NCBI RefSeq assembly: GCF_003428335.1
Contig: NZ_CP031704.1
Coordinates: 620,001-684,000 of the forward strand
DNA: 64,000 nt
Direction of reading: 5' to 3'
Source of the DNA: Solimonas sp. K1W22B-7
Lineage (GTDB): Bacteria; Pseudomonadota; Gammaproteobacteria; Nevskiales; Nevskiaceae
Position numbers and translations under genes: made by a program. Below the pieces are notes generated by a model that did no database searches, had not been told where the DNA came from, and worked only from the letters and a program-made list of their open reading frames with translations. Positions 1 to 8,620 of the stretch are shown in pieces (positions within the stretch are counted from its first letter, which is position 1; the number at the start of each line of letters is the position of its first letter).

Positions 1-29
1 TGCAGGCGACGCAGATTCGCCCGCTCTAA
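1..29 (+). CDS. possible 3' end of an upstream gene
   Basis: The reading frame covering positions 3 to 29 ends in TAA (encoding ...QATQIRPL) and is followed within 20 bases by a strong terminator. This fits the last codons of a gene that starts outside the window. Nothing can be said about its function, and the fragment is too short to exclude chance. Confidence 0.3.
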
Positions 30-45
30 GCCTCACCGCTTAGTC

Positions 46-77
46 AAAAAACCGCGGCTTCGGCCGCGGTTTTTTTA
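46..77 (+). terminator. rho-independent terminator, possibly bidirectional
   Basis: A perfect 8-bp GC stem (ACCGCGGC / GCCGCGGT) closes a TTCG tetraloop. It is flanked by a run of A on the left and seven T on the right. It would end transcription of the gene entering from the left, just before the next gene at 102. Confidence 0.9.
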
Positions 78-101
78 TGCCCGTCGTATAACCTGATCGC
101 C

Positions 102-566
102 ATGAACATCTGGGTAGACGCCGACGCCTGTCCCAAGGTCATCAAAGAGATCCTCTTTCGTGCAGCCCTGCGCAAGCAGCTGGACCTGGTGCTGGTGGCC
201 AACCAGCCGCTGGCGGTGCCCAGCCAGCCCGGCGTGCGCTCGGTGACGGTGCCGCATGGCTTCGACGTGGCCGACAAGGCGATCGTCGAATGGCTGCAGC
301 CCGGCGACCTGGTGATCACCGCCGACATCCCGCTGGCGGCCAACGCGGTGGAGAAGGGCGCGCAGGCGATCAATCCGCGCGGCGAGCTGTACACCCGCGA
401 GAACGTGCGCCAGGCGCTGAGCGTGCGCAACTTCATGGACGAGCTGCGCGGCTCGGGCGTGCAGACCGGCGGACCGCCGGCGCTGGGACTGCGTGACCGG
501 CAGGCGTTTGCGGCGCAGCTGGATCGACTGCTGGCGAGGGTGCCGGCGCGGAAGATCGGCGCGTGA
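102..566 (+). CDS. YaiI/YqxD (DUF188, UPF0178) family protein
   Basis: This encodes 154 residues with the typical start [17 protein letters not shown] and the downstream motifs of the family ([11 protein letters not shown] near residues 68-78, NPRGELY, and FMDELR near the C terminus). The family is widespread, has a PIN-like or nuclease-like fold, and has no firmly established role. Length matches the family's usual 150 or so residues. It stands alone between a strong terminator and a 600-base non-coding stretch, so it is probably monocistronic. Family assignment is firm; function is not. Confidence 0.9.
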   Translation: MNIWVDADACPKVIKEILFRAALRKQLDLVLVANQPLAVPSQPGVRSVTVPHGFDVADKAIVEWLQPGDLVITADIPLAANAVEKGAQAINPRGELYTRENVRQALSVRNFMDELRGSGVQTGGPPALGLRDRQAFAAQLDRLLARVPARKIGA

Positions 567-697
567 AGCTGCTCGCTCTGCTCCTGCTGCTGCCCGCGAA
601 AAATACGGAGTTCCGTTAGGTCATTACCTCTGCCTGCGATAAGATATTCGTCAGGAGGATTGCGTCCGGATTTCGCTGTTGTCTCCGCCAGTCATGT

Positions 698-729
698 AGC
701 CCGGCCTCGCGTAGCGAAGCTGGGCTTTT
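698..729 (+). repeat. GTAGCCCGG-type palindromic repeat, terminator-like
   Basis: The sequence AGCCCGGCCTCGC, spacer GTA, GCGAAGCTGGGCT forms a 13-bp stem with two mismatches and is followed by TTTTT, so it could end transcription of the YaiI gene. It is the same repeat family as the much longer perfect inverted repeat at 44482-44567. Confidence 0.6.
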
Positions 730-869
730 TATTGAGAGAGCCACCACTGAACCGTTCATCCCGAGTGCCGCGTAGCGGCGTATCGAGGGACGCACAAAGC
801 CGGGGTGCCGGCGATTACGCCGGTCAGGAGCCGCGGGTCTTTGGTGGTTTATTTCGCCCAAGGGCGAGT

Positions 870-899
870 TACTTCTCTTTGTTATACGACAAAGAGAAG
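870..899. repeat. inverted repeat
   Basis: Perfect 11-bp arms ACTTCTCTTTG and CAAAGAGAAGT flank an 8-base AT-rich loop. The surrounding text (gagttacttctcttt... and gagaagtaaccaagag) resembles short dispersed repeats common in Xanthomonadales and relatives. No T-run follows, so it is not a classical terminator. Confidence 0.6.
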
Positions 900-950
900 T
901 AACCAAGAGAAAACGTACCCTTGTATCGGCGCCCCGCTCACGCGGGGTGC

Positions 951-1062
951 CCCGCACAGTGGTCGGTCGCTGAGGGGTCGGACACACAGGCCATCCATGG
1001 CCTGTGTGTCCTCGGCCGGACGTCCTGTCCGGCTCGACCCCTGCGCCCGACCCCTGTGCGGG
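951..1062. repeat. nested palindromic element with multi-stem folding potential
   Basis: An outer stem pairs CCCGCACAG (951-959) with CTGTGCGGG (1054-1062). Inside, GGACACACAGGCCAT (980-994) pairs perfectly with ATGGCCTGTGTGTCC (997-1011), and CCGGAC pairs with GTCCGG just after it. GGGGTCG near 975 can pair with either of two CGACCCC copies near 1036 and 1048. The arrangement suggests a multi-branched structure, either a mobile repeat or a structured RNA. Confidence 0.6.
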
Positions 1063-1171
1063 CGCCGCTACGAGGGAACCCGGAACATCAAAAGCATTCG
1101 CTCGTGCTCATCAAGACTGGGGCTACTTCTCTGGTGTAGGGTTCAAACCTTCGGACCAAGGAAACACAGCC

Positions 1172-2188
1172 ATGAAACAGGTCTACATCACCGGCCACGG
1201 TGGCCCGGAGAAGCTGCAGGTTCGTGAGTCGCCGGACCCCACGCCTGGTCCCGATGAACTGCGTGTGCGCGTACGCGCCACCGGCATCAACTTCGCCGAC
1301 ATCATGGCGCGCCAGGGGCTTTATCCGGATGCGCCGAAGACGCCCTGCGTGGTCGGCTACGAGGTCTCCGGCAGGGTCGATGCGGTGGGCTCCGGCGTCG
1401 AGGCTTCCTGGGTCGGCAAGGATGTGTTTGGCATGACGCGCTTCGGCGGCTACTCCGATACGGTGGTGGTGCCGCTGCGGCAGATGTTCGACAAGCCCGC
1501 GAGCCTCAGCTACGAGCAGGCGGCGGCGATTCCGGTGAACTACCTGACGGCCTGGCAGCTGCTGGTGGCGGCGGGTTCGCTGTCGGCGGACGAGACAGTG
1601 CTGATCCACAACGCCGGCGGCGGGGTGGGGCTGGCGGCGATCGACGTCGCGCGGCATATCGGTGCGACGATCTACGGCACGGCCAGCAAGGGCAAGCACG
1701 AGTTCCTCAAGAGCCGCGGCCTGCACCAGGCGATCGACTACCGCACGCAGGACTGGCCCAAGGAACTGCACCGGCTCACCGAAGGGCGCGGCGTGGAACT
1801 GATCACCGATCCCATCGGCGGCACCCATTGGAAGAAGAGCTACAAGGCCCTGCGCCACAGCGGCCGCCTGGGCATGTTCGGCATTTCGGTGGCCACCGAG
1901 TCGGGGTTGTTCGGGCCACTGAAGTTGCTCAAGGCGGTGGGCGGCATGCCGCTGTTCAATCCGGTGAGCCTGATGAACGACAACCGCGGCGTGTTCGGCG
2001 TGAACATGGGACACCTGTGGCACGAGACCGAGAAGATCCGCGGCTGGATGGAGCAGCTGATCCAGGGTGTGAGCGATGGCTGGGTGCGGCCGCATGTGGA
2101 CCGGACCTGGCCGCTGGCGCAGGCCGGCGAGGCGCAGGCCTATATCGAGTCCCGCGGTAACATCGGCAAGATCGTGCTCACCGCCTGA
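1172..2188 (+). CDS. zinc-independent medium-chain dehydrogenase/reductase, VAT1/quinone-oxidoreductase type
   Basis: The product is 338 residues from the ATG at 1172 (MKQVYITGHGGPEKL). It has the GroES-like N-terminal domain (GINFADIMARQGLYP near 42-56) and a Rossmann nucleotide site (HNAGGGVGLAAIDVARHIG near 146-164). No structural or catalytic zinc ligands of alcohol dehydrogenases are seen, which fits the NADPH:quinone reductase/VAT1 branch. The substrate is unknown; such enzymes reduce enones and quinones. The start was chosen because homology begins there; longer frames upstream run through repeats. It ends three bases before mtgA, so the two may share a transcript. Confidence 0.85.
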   Translation: MKQVYITGHGGPEKLQVRESPDPTPGPDELRVRVRATGINFADIMARQGLYPDAPKTPCVVGYEVSGRVDAVGSGVEASWVGKDVFGMTRFGGYSDTVVVPLRQMFDKPASLSYEQAAAIPVNYLTAWQLLVAAGSLSADETVLIHNAGGGVGLAAIDVARHIGATIYGTASKGKHEFLKSRGLHQAIDYRTQDWPKELHRLTEGRGVELITDPIGGTHWKKSYKALRHSGRLGMFGISVATESGLFGPLKLLKAVGGMPLFNPVSLMNDNRGVFGVNMGHLWHETEKIRGWMEQLIQGVSDGWVRPHVDRTWPLAQAGEAQAYIESRGNIGKIVLTA

Positions 2189-2191
2189 AGC

Positions 2192-3169
2192 ATGGAACGC
2201 AGGGAACCCAGTCTTGAAACCGAAGCAAACCCGCCGCTGCGCGCCGCGCGCAGCGAGCCTGTAGTGGCGCCCCGTCCGCGCCGGCGCAAGGGTGGCCTGC
2301 GCCGCTGGTTCTGGGGGCTGCTGCTGTTCGTCGTGCTATTCGTGCCGGTGACGGTGCTGCTGCTGCGCTGGCTGCCGCCGCCGGTCACCGCTTTCATGCT
2401 GCAGAGCCCGAAACACCCGGTGCAGTACGACTGGGTGCCTGCCTCGCAGATCGCCGAGGTGGCGCGCAAGGCGGTGGTCGCTTCGGAGGACCAGAAGTTC
2501 TGGGACCACAACGGTTTCGACCTGGAGGCGATCGAGAAGGCGCGGGCGCACAACAAGCGCTCCAAGAAGCGCCGCGGTGCGTCCACGATCAGCCAGCAGA
2601 CCGCCAAGAACCTCTATCTGTGGTCGGGCGGCGGTTACTTCCGCAAGGGCGTGGAGGCCGGCATCACGCTGCTGATGGAAGCGACGTGGCCGAAGCAGCG
2701 CATCCTGGAGGTGTATCTCAACATCGCCGAGTTCGGCCCGGGCATCTATGGCGTGGAGGCGGCCGCGCAGGCCTACTTCAACAAGCCGGCGTCCAGGCTC
2801 AACGCCAACGAGGCGGCGCGGCTGGCGGCGGTGCTGCCCAGCCCGCGGCGCTGGAGCGCCAAGGCGCCAGGCGCCTACGTGCAGAAGCGCGTGCGCTGGA
2901 TCATGGGCCAGATGGGCTACGGCGCCCGCGTCGCCGAGCCGGAACCGCCGCCACCGCTGCCGGGTGAGCCGGTGGAGCCGGAGGGCTTGTTCGGGGGCGA
3001 TGCGCCGGCGGGCGGGGAGACGCCTGCGACCGGTGAGCTGCCGGTGGATGCTCCGGTCGGTGAGGGCGAGGTGCCGCCGCCGGTCGATGCGCCGGTGCAG
3101 AGCGAGCCGGTGCCATCGGAGGCTCCGCCTGTGGCGGAGCCGGCGGTGGAGTCGGCGCCGGTGCCGTAG
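2192..3169 (+). CDS. mtgA: monofunctional biosynthetic peptidoglycan transglycosylase with Pro/Glu-rich tail
   Basis: The enzyme polymerises lipid II into glycan strands in the periplasm. The 325-residue product has a basic cytoplasmic leader (PRPRRRKGGLRR), one membrane segment near residues 37-57, then the GT51 domain: ASEDQKFWDHNGFD with the catalytic Glu (EDQKF), KKRRGASTISQQTAKNL, and EVYLNIAEFGPGIYGVEAA. MtgA proteins usually stop near 230-250 residues; here about 75 further residues rich in Pro, Glu, Ala and Val follow, ending at VESAPVP. The tail is low-complexity and probably disordered. The gene begins 3 bases after the oxidoreductase stop. Confidence 0.93.
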   Translation: MERREPSLETEANPPLRAARSEPVVAPRPRRRKGGLRRWFWGLLLFVVLFVPVTVLLLRWLPPPVTAFMLQSPKHPVQYDWVPASQIAEVARKAVVASEDQKFWDHNGFDLEAIEKARAHNKRSKKRRGASTISQQTAKNLYLWSGGGYFRKGVEAGITLLMEATWPKQRILEVYLNIAEFGPGIYGVEAAAQAYFNKPASRLNANEAARLAAVLPSPRRWSAKAPGAYVQKRVRWIMGQMGYGARVAEPEPPPPLPGEPVEPEGLFGGDAPAGGETPATGELPVDAPVGEGEVPPPVDAPVQSEPVPSEAPPVAEPAVESAPVP

Positions 3170-3189
3170 AAGCGGGCCGCCTGATTTCC

Positions 3190-3305
3190 CCCTCTCCCGC
3201 TGGCGGGAGAGGGTAGGGTGAGGGTGGTGCATCGGCGGTCACGCACTTCGCCTCCGGTTGAAGGCTCCACCCTCACCCCAGCCCTCTCCTGCCAGCGGGA
3301 GAGGG
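3190..3305. repeat. MITE-like palindromic element, copy 1
   Basis: The element has inverted ends of about 40 bp (CCCTCTCCCGCTGGCGGGAG... against ...CCAGCGGGAGAGGG), each end itself a small hairpin, around a 40-base interior. The same element, in opposite orientation and with the interior about 85% identical by eye, lies at 62960-63077. It sits between the convergent mtgA and MFS genes. Confidence 0.8.
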
Positions 3306-3330
3306 GGCTAAGACCTGAGCGGGATTTTTT

Positions 3331-4911
3331 CTACTCCGCCCCCGCCGGATTCTCCGTCAACCGATACCGCGACGTGAACAGCAGCATCGGCACCGCCAGG
3401 CAGCTGACCCAGGCGATCAGGATCAGGGCGTCGTTGTAGGTCAGCACGCTGACCTGGCGCTCGATGCGCATCGACAGTTCCACCAGCGGCATCGGCAGCT
3501 CGCGCGACCAGCCGCCGTGTTCCACCACGAAATCGCGCACCGGTGCGCGCGACAGGCTCAGCGACTCGGTGAGGTTCTGCTCGTGCACCGCGCGGCGCCA
3601 GAAGATGATGGTGTTGATCGAGGCCAGGCCCAGCGCGCCGCCGAGGTTGCGCATCAGGCTGTACATGGCGCTGGCGTTCTTCAGCTCGTTCATCGGCAGC
3701 GTGCACAGCGACAGCGTGGAGCAGCACACCAGCGCCAGCATGAAGCCGGCACCGCGCAGGAACTGCGGCAGCGCCAGTTCGGCGAAGCCGGTGTCGGCGG
3801 TGAGATCGGTCATCATCCAGCTGCCGATCGCGACCAGCAGCGCCCCGATCGCGAACAGCAGGCGCATGTCGTAGCGCCGCGTCAGCCGTGCCGCGAAGGG
3901 GGCCGCCATGAACATCGAGATGCCGCCGATCATCAGCGTGTTGCCGATCTGCTGCGAGGTGAAGTCGCGGATCTGGCCGAGGAACACCGGCACGATGTAG
4001 TTGGTGGCGAACAGCGCGATGCTCAGCAGCAGCGCGGCGATGTTGGCCCAGAGGAAGTGGCGGTCGCGGAACGGCCGCAGGCTGACGATCGGGTTGTCGT
4101 GCGTGGTCACGCGGTGGAAGAACAGCAGGCCCGACACGACGCAGACCGTGGCCCAGGTGGTGATCGTCCCGTCGTCCAGCCAGTTGTGCCCGGGTCCTTC
4201 CTCCAGCACCCATTGCATGGAGCCCAGGAACAGCGCCATGTAGCAGCTGCCGCGCAGGTCGATGCTGCGCCACAGCGCCCAGTCGGGCCGGTCGATGCGC
4301 ACCAGCTGCCACACCAGCAGCGCCACCAGCAGGCCCGGCAGGAGATTGATCAGGAACAGCCAGTGCCAGGAGGTGGCGTCGGTGATCCAGCCGCCGACGA
4401 TCGGGCCCAGCACCGGCGCCGTGCTCATGGTGATGCCGGCCACCACCTGCGGCACCAGGCGTTTCTTCGGCGAGGGGAACAGCGCGTACATCGCCGCGAA
4501 GGAGCAAGGGATCATGCCGCCGCCGAGGAAGCCCTGCAGCGCGCGGAACAGGATCATCGACTCGATGCTCCAGGCGGTGGCGCAGAGGGCGCTGGCCAGG
4601 GTGAAGCCGAGCACGCTGACGGTGTAGTAGATCCGTGTCGACATCAGCCGCGTGAGATAGCCCGACAGCGGAATCGCGATGACCTCGGCGATCAGGTAGG
4701 CGGACTGCACCCAGCCCAGCTCGGTGGCGGTGGCGGACAGGCCCGCCTGGATCTGGTTGAGCGAACTGGCGACGATCTGGATGTCGAGGAAGGCCATGAA
4801 CGCCCCGAAGCTCATGGCGATGAAGCCGAACCAGGCGCGGCGTTCCTCCGGCGTCAGCGCGCTGCGGGGCTCCTCCTGCGGGAGGCTCACCGACTCGGCG
4901 GGGGTGCTCAT
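3331..4911 (-). CDS. MFS drug exporter, DHA2 (14-TM, EmrB/QacA) family
   Basis: The 526-residue product has a soluble N terminus of about 30 residues and then about 14 hydrophobic segments. Family signatures are visible: FLDIQIVASSLNQIQAGL in TM1, LGWVQSAYLIAEVIAIPLSG, and APVLGPIVGGWITD (motif C of the antiporter group). It should export hydrophobic compounds using the proton gradient across the inner membrane. No periplasmic adaptor (EmrA-like) gene is adjacent, so it may act alone or with a distant partner. Substrate unknown. Confidence 0.92.
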   Translation of the reverse strand: MSTPAESVSLPQEEPRSALTPEERRAWFGFIAMSFGAFMAFLDIQIVASSLNQIQAGLSATATELGWVQSAYLIAEVIAIPLSGYLTRLMSTRIYYTVSVLGFTLASALCATAWSIESMILFRALQGFLGGGMIPCSFAAMYALFPSPKKRLVPQVVAGITMSTAPVLGPIVGGWITDATSWHWLFLINLLPGLLVALLVWQLVRIDRPDWALWRSIDLRGSCYMALFLGSMQWVLEEGPGHNWLDDGTITTWATVCVVSGLLFFHRVTTHDNPIVSLRPFRDRHFLWANIAALLLSIALFATNYIVPVFLGQIRDFTSQQIGNTLMIGGISMFMAAPFAARLTRRYDMRLLFAIGALLVAIGSWMMTDLTADTGFAELALPQFLRGAGFMLALVCCSTLSLCTLPMNELKNASAMYSLMRNLGGALGLASINTIIFWRRAVHEQNLTESLSLSRAPVRDFVVEHGGWSRELPMPLVELSMRIERQVSVLTYNDALILIAWVSCLAVPMLLFTSRYRLTENPAGAE

Positions 4912-5028
4912 GGGAGAGGCGGGATCATCGTGAAGGGAGTATTGCTGCCGGTTTCAGGCGGCGAATCCCCCGATGCGATGAGAAAACCCAGCATCCCTCT
5001 CCCGAGGGGAGAGGGGTGCTAAACGCAA

Positions 5029-5053
5029 AACACCCGGCGCGAGGCCGGGTGTT
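5029..5053 (-). terminator. terminator of the P450 gene
   Basis: A stem AACACCCGGC / GCCGGGTGTT with a short GCGAG loop lies just downstream of the P450 stop. Read on the minus strand it is followed by TTTTGCGTTT, a modest T-rich tail. Confidence 0.75.
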
Positions 5054-5071
5054 TGGGATGCGAAAGAACAA

Positions 5072-6439
5072 TCAGTTCCGATACCCCTTCACCTTGACCT
5101 TGAAGGTGGTGGCCGGCCCCGGAGTGGGCGCGGTCTTGGTCTTCAGCTCGTAGTTGGGCGGGTCCAGTTCCAGTTCCAGCTTGTGGAACAGGCGCGCCAT
5201 CGACAGGGCGATCTGCACCTCGGCCAGGCTCTTGCCCAGGCAGGTGTGCGGGCCGCGGCCGTAGGGCGAGTAGACGCCGGGCTGCATGTGCTCGGCGCGC
5301 GGCTTGGCGTAGCGGTCGATGTCGAACTTCTTGACGTTGGGCCAGTACTCTTCCATGAAGTGCGGCACGCTGGTGGCGATGTAGATCATCTCGCCGGCGC
5401 GGATCTGGTGGCCTTCGAACACGAAGTCCTTGGTCGCGGTGCGCATCTGCGCCACGGCGATCGGGTAGAGGCGCATGGTCTCCATGATCGCGCCGTTGAG
5501 CGAGGGCAGCTTCTTCAGCAGGCCTTCCTCGTCCACCGTGCCGGCGGCGAACAGTTCGTCCACTTCCTTGAGCACGCGCGCCTTCACGTCCGGGTTCTTC
5601 AGCACCGTGTAGGTGATGGCGGCGGTGGTGTTGGCGACGGTGTCGAGGCCGGCGACGTAGGGGCCGGTCAGCGTCACGATCAGATCGGAAGCCGGCATCA
5701 CGTCCGGCTGCGTCAGGTGCGCATGGTAGATGTCGTCGATCAGGTTGCGGTCTTCTTCCTTGATCGTCTTGGAGCGGGCCTTGGCCTGCTCGATCATCTT
5801 CTGGCCCAGCTCGAACACGCGCGACTTGGCCTTCTTGTACTGCGGGTTCTTCAGCAGGATCTTCGGGCGCTGGCGCGTCACCAGCACGTTGAGGATGTGC
5901 AGGATGGTGGTGCGGATGTCCTTGACGTACTCCAGCGGCGCGGCGCCGGTGAGGATCGTGCCGAGCTGGTCCACGACCAGGTACTGCATCGCGGGCAGCA
6001 CGTTCACCGACGTGCCCACCGGCCAGTCGCGCTTGAGCGCGCCGTCGGTGATGGCGACCAGCTCGTTGTAGCGGCCCTTGATCGATTCGCGCGAGTAGCC
6101 GCTGCGCATGATGTCGCGCAGCTGCTTGTGCGACTCGCCGTCCTCGCCGGTGAGCATGCGGGTGGCGCCGTACTCGGCGACCAGGCCCTCCCAGAATTCC
6201 TTGGAGCGCAGGCTTTCCTTGCCCTCGCGGGTGCCGAGGAAGTTGGCGGCTTCGACGCCGGCGATCACGCAGTACTGGTTGCCCAGGACGTTGACGCGGA
6301 ACACCGGGCCGTACTTGCGGTAGTTGTCGACGAAGAACTGCGCGGGGTCCTTGGCCATGCCAAGCACGCTGCCCAGCAGGGGCAGGCCGGGAACCTGCGG
6401 CGTGGGGCGCAGTTCTAGCGAGGGGGAGGCAGTGGACAC
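5072..6439 (-). CDS. cytochrome P450 (first of two)
   Basis: The product is a 455-residue heme monooxygenase. Visible motifs are the I-helix oxygen-activation site (VAGLDTVANTTA), ExxR in the K helix (ETMRLYP) and the heme-binding loop SPYGRGPHTCLGKSLAE with the axial Cys. There is no membrane anchor, so it is a soluble bacterial class that needs separate ferredoxin and reductase partners; none is nearby. The start is GTG at 6439, supported by GAGGAAA five bases upstream. The substrate cannot be read from sequence; lipid-like molecules are plausible given the window. Confidence 0.93.
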   Translation of the reverse strand: MSTASPSLELRPTPQVPGLPLLGSVLGMAKDPAQFFVDNYRKYGPVFRVNVLGNQYCVIAGVEAANFLGTREGKESLRSKEFWEGLVAEYGATRMLTGEDGESHKQLRDIMRSGYSRESIKGRYNELVAITDGALKRDWPVGTSVNVLPAMQYLVVDQLGTILTGAAPLEYVKDIRTTILHILNVLVTRQRPKILLKNPQYKKAKSRVFELGQKMIEQAKARSKTIKEEDRNLIDDIYHAHLTQPDVMPASDLIVTLTGPYVAGLDTVANTTAAITYTVLKNPDVKARVLKEVDELFAAGTVDEEGLLKKLPSLNGAIMETMRLYPIAVAQMRTATKDFVFEGHQIRAGEMIYIATSVPHFMEEYWPNVKKFDIDRYAKPRAEHMQPGVYSPYGRGPHTCLGKSLAEVQIALSMARLFHKLELELDPPNYELKTKTAPTPGPATTFKVKVKGYRN

Positions 6440-6635
6440 GGGGTTTCCTCGAATCTAATGGTCATGGGTGGACAGGGTTCCACCAGGGTGGCGTATTGGT
6501 ACCAAACCGGGACCGGGGCGAATTCATCCGCCCGGAGTAGGCGCTATGCGGATTCCAGGGCTGTATGCTGTAAAAAGCAGGGAAAGCCACGAAAGAATCG
6601 GCATTCAGACCGCATTGCGGCCCGGGGGGACGGGG

Positions 6636-7814
6636 ATGGAGCAGGTCGACGAGATCCACCAGGCCAGGCAGCACCGGCGGTTCTGGCAGCGACTGCCCGC
6701 CGCCCTGGAGGGGCAGTTCCGCGAGTCCCAGCGGGCGCGCTACCGCTACCCGCGCGCAATATTCTTCCTGGTGGCCGCCCTGGCCTTTGGCCTGGCGCCG
6801 GTCTACGAGGCCGACCTGCTGTCCCCTTCGGCGGGCTTCCGCCCGCTGTTCCACCTGATCCAGTTCGGCTTCATGGTGCCGCTGACCCTGGCGGCCAGCA
6901 TCCTGACCCTGGCGCCGGTGCCGCTGGCCCTGCGGCGCTGGGCCCAGGTGCTGGGTGTGCTGGCCTTCGTCGGCGGCGTGCTGCTGCTGCGCTACCACGC
7001 CTTGCGCGGCGAGCTGACCTATCCCAGCGAGATGCTCGGCATCGTCGTCATCGCGGTGTCGCTGTTCGGCGGCTTCTCCTCGCGCCGCGTGGTGCTGCTG
7101 GGCGGTGGGCTGATGGTGGCGGGCATCTGGGTGGAACTCAATGCGCCCAATGGCTACACGCCGGAGCTGGATGCACTGAGCCTGTTCTACATGGCGCTGA
7201 TCGCGGTGCTGGGCTCGCTGACGCAGGAGTGGCAGGCGCGCTCGGCCTGGATCAACCACCGCTATGTCACCGCGCTGGTGCGCACCGACCTGCTCACCGG
7301 CCTGTCCAGCCGCAGCGAGTTCAACCACCTGTTCCCGCGCCTGCTGGCGATGGGCCGCCGCGAGTTGAAGCCGCTGGCGGTGGTGTTCCTCGACATCGAT
7401 CACTTCAAACTCATCAACGATCGCTATGGGCACCTGTACGGCGACGAGGTGATCCGCCGCGTCGGCCGCTCGCTGGCGCTGCACTACGCGCGGCGTCCCT
7501 GGGACCTGTGCGCGCGCTTCGGCGGCGAGGAGTTCGTGCTGGCCTGCTACGACGCCGACCTGCGCAGCCTGCAGAGCCAGGTGGCGGAGCTGCTGCAGGC
7601 GGTGCGCGGCCTGCAGCTGCAGGCGCCGGAAGGCGGTGGACCGGTGTCGATCAGCGCCAGCGCCGGTGCGATCTGGATATTGCCGATCGAAGAGAGCGTG
7701 GAGCAGGTGCTGGGCCAGGCCGACGCGCTGCTGTACCGCGCCAAGGAGACGGGGCGCAACCGCGGCTGCATCGCCCGCGCCGGCGCGCTGGCAGACGTGA
7801 TCGAGATCGCCTGA
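6636..7814 (+). CDS. membrane diguanylate cyclase (GGDEF)
   Basis: The product is 392 residues from the ATG at 6636, with about six membrane segments in the first 200 residues followed by a C-terminal GGDEF domain. The active-site loop is RFGGEEF, so it should make cyclic di-GMP from two GTP. An RxxD inhibitory I-site (RPWD) lies exactly five residues before GGEEF, which implies product inhibition. FLDIDHFKLINDRYGHLYGDEV is the usual metal and nucleotide region. The membrane part matches no sensor family I can name, so the signal is unknown. Confidence 0.92.
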   Translation: MEQVDEIHQARQHRRFWQRLPAALEGQFRESQRARYRYPRAIFFLVAALAFGLAPVYEADLLSPSAGFRPLFHLIQFGFMVPLTLAASILTLAPVPLALRRWAQVLGVLAFVGGVLLLRYHALRGELTYPSEMLGIVVIAVSLFGGFSSRRVVLLGGGLMVAGIWVELNAPNGYTPELDALSLFYMALIAVLGSLTQEWQARSAWINHRYVTALVRTDLLTGLSSRSEFNHLFPRLLAMGRRELKPLAVVFLDIDHFKLINDRYGHLYGDEVIRRVGRSLALHYARRPWDLCARFGGEEFVLACYDADLRSLQSQVAELLQAVRGLQLQAPEGGGPVSISASAGAIWILPIEESVEQVLGQADALLYRAKETGRNRGCIARAGALADVIEIA

Positions 7815-7903
7815 CATGCAGGGCCGTCGCCGCAGGGATCGGAGCTGAGGCTTTTCCGCCGCGCCGGCCTCGGGCACCATGAGCCCGGGGAAGGGGGATC
7901 AGC

Positions 7904-8584
7904 GTGCCGGACATCAGCTACCAGTTCGTCTTTCGCGACGGCAGCAGTCACCGCATCGACGTGGACCTGGAGCGTGGCGCAACCGCTGCGCCAGCGCCGG
8001 AGTGGACGCGACTGGAGTTCCGCCGCTGTCCCAACTGCCCCTTGCCGGCCGAGGCCGGCGCGCGCTGTCCGCCGGCAGTGGACCTGGCTCCCGTGGTGGG
8101 CGCCTTCGCGAAAATGATCTCCCACGAGCAGGCCCAGGTGCTGGTGCACACGCCGCAGCGCGTGGTCGGCCGCGACTGCCAGGTGCAGGATGCGCTCAGC
8201 TCCGTGGTGGCGCTGATCATGGCGACGAGTCTGTGCCCGATCCTGGGCCGCATGCGCGGCCTGGCGCGCACGCACCTGCCGTTCTCGACCATGGAAGAGA
8301 GCCTGGTGCGCGTCGCCGGTGCCTACCTGCTGGGCCAGCTGCTGGTGCAGCGCGAGGGCGGCGAGCCCGACTGGACGCTGGAGGGCCTGAAGGCGCACTA
8401 CGCGCAGCTGGAGGTGCTCAACAAGGCCTTCAAGAAGCGCATCGATGCCGCCGCCGTGCAGGACGCGACGCTCAACGCAGTGAGTGCCCTGGGCGTGCTG
8501 TCGATGGGTGTCGGCCTGTCCGTGGACGACCAGCTGGCGGAGCTTGCAGCGTACACGGTGCCGGGCGAAAGGCCGTTCCGCTGA
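7904..8584 (+). CDS. conserved hypothetical protein, DUF6901-like
   Basis: The protein has 226 residues from a GTG start preceded by a GGGGAAGGGGGA purine tract. It opens with YQFVFRDGSSHRIDVDL, continues with a cysteine-rich segment FRRCPNCPLPAEAGARCP near residues 38-56, and is then mostly helical with a conserved-looking ALIMATSLCPILGRMR stretch. I recall the overall pattern as the family now called DUF6901, but cannot confirm the accession. It lies 89 bases after the cyclase and may be co-transcribed with it. Function unknown. Confidence 0.7.
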   Translation: MPDISYQFVFRDGSSHRIDVDLERGATAAPAPEWTRLEFRRCPNCPLPAEAGARCPPAVDLAPVVGAFAKMISHEQAQVLVHTPQRVVGRDCQVQDALSSVVALIMATSLCPILGRMRGLARTHLPFSTMEESLVRVAGAYLLGQLLVQREGGEPDWTLEGLKAHYAQLEVLNKAFKKRIDAAAVQDATLNAVSALGVLSMGVGLSVDDQLAELAAYTVPGERPFR

Positions 8585-8620
8585 GATTCAGTGCGGCGCG
8601 CGCAGCACCAGGCATCGCTC

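Larger units (their letters stand above)
567..1171. other. 605-bp intergenic region rich in palindromic repeats
   Basis: I see no credible gene in this stretch; open frames here lack ribosome sites and have no recognisable product. It holds a terminator-like repeat near 698-729, a hairpin at 870-899 and a complex nested palindrome at 951-1062, each listed separately. The promoter of the oxidoreductase gene at 1172 should lie in the last 100 bases but I could not identify it. Confidence 0.7.

Noticed and set aside
660-1139. Short frames in the gap before the oxidoreductase gene
   Set aside because: They run through palindromic repeats, lack ribosome sites and resemble no protein I know.
3517-5022. 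501-codon frame antisense to the MFS exporter
   Set aside because: Rich in Gln, Arg and His with no hydrophobic segments or motifs; the exporter frame explains the region fully.
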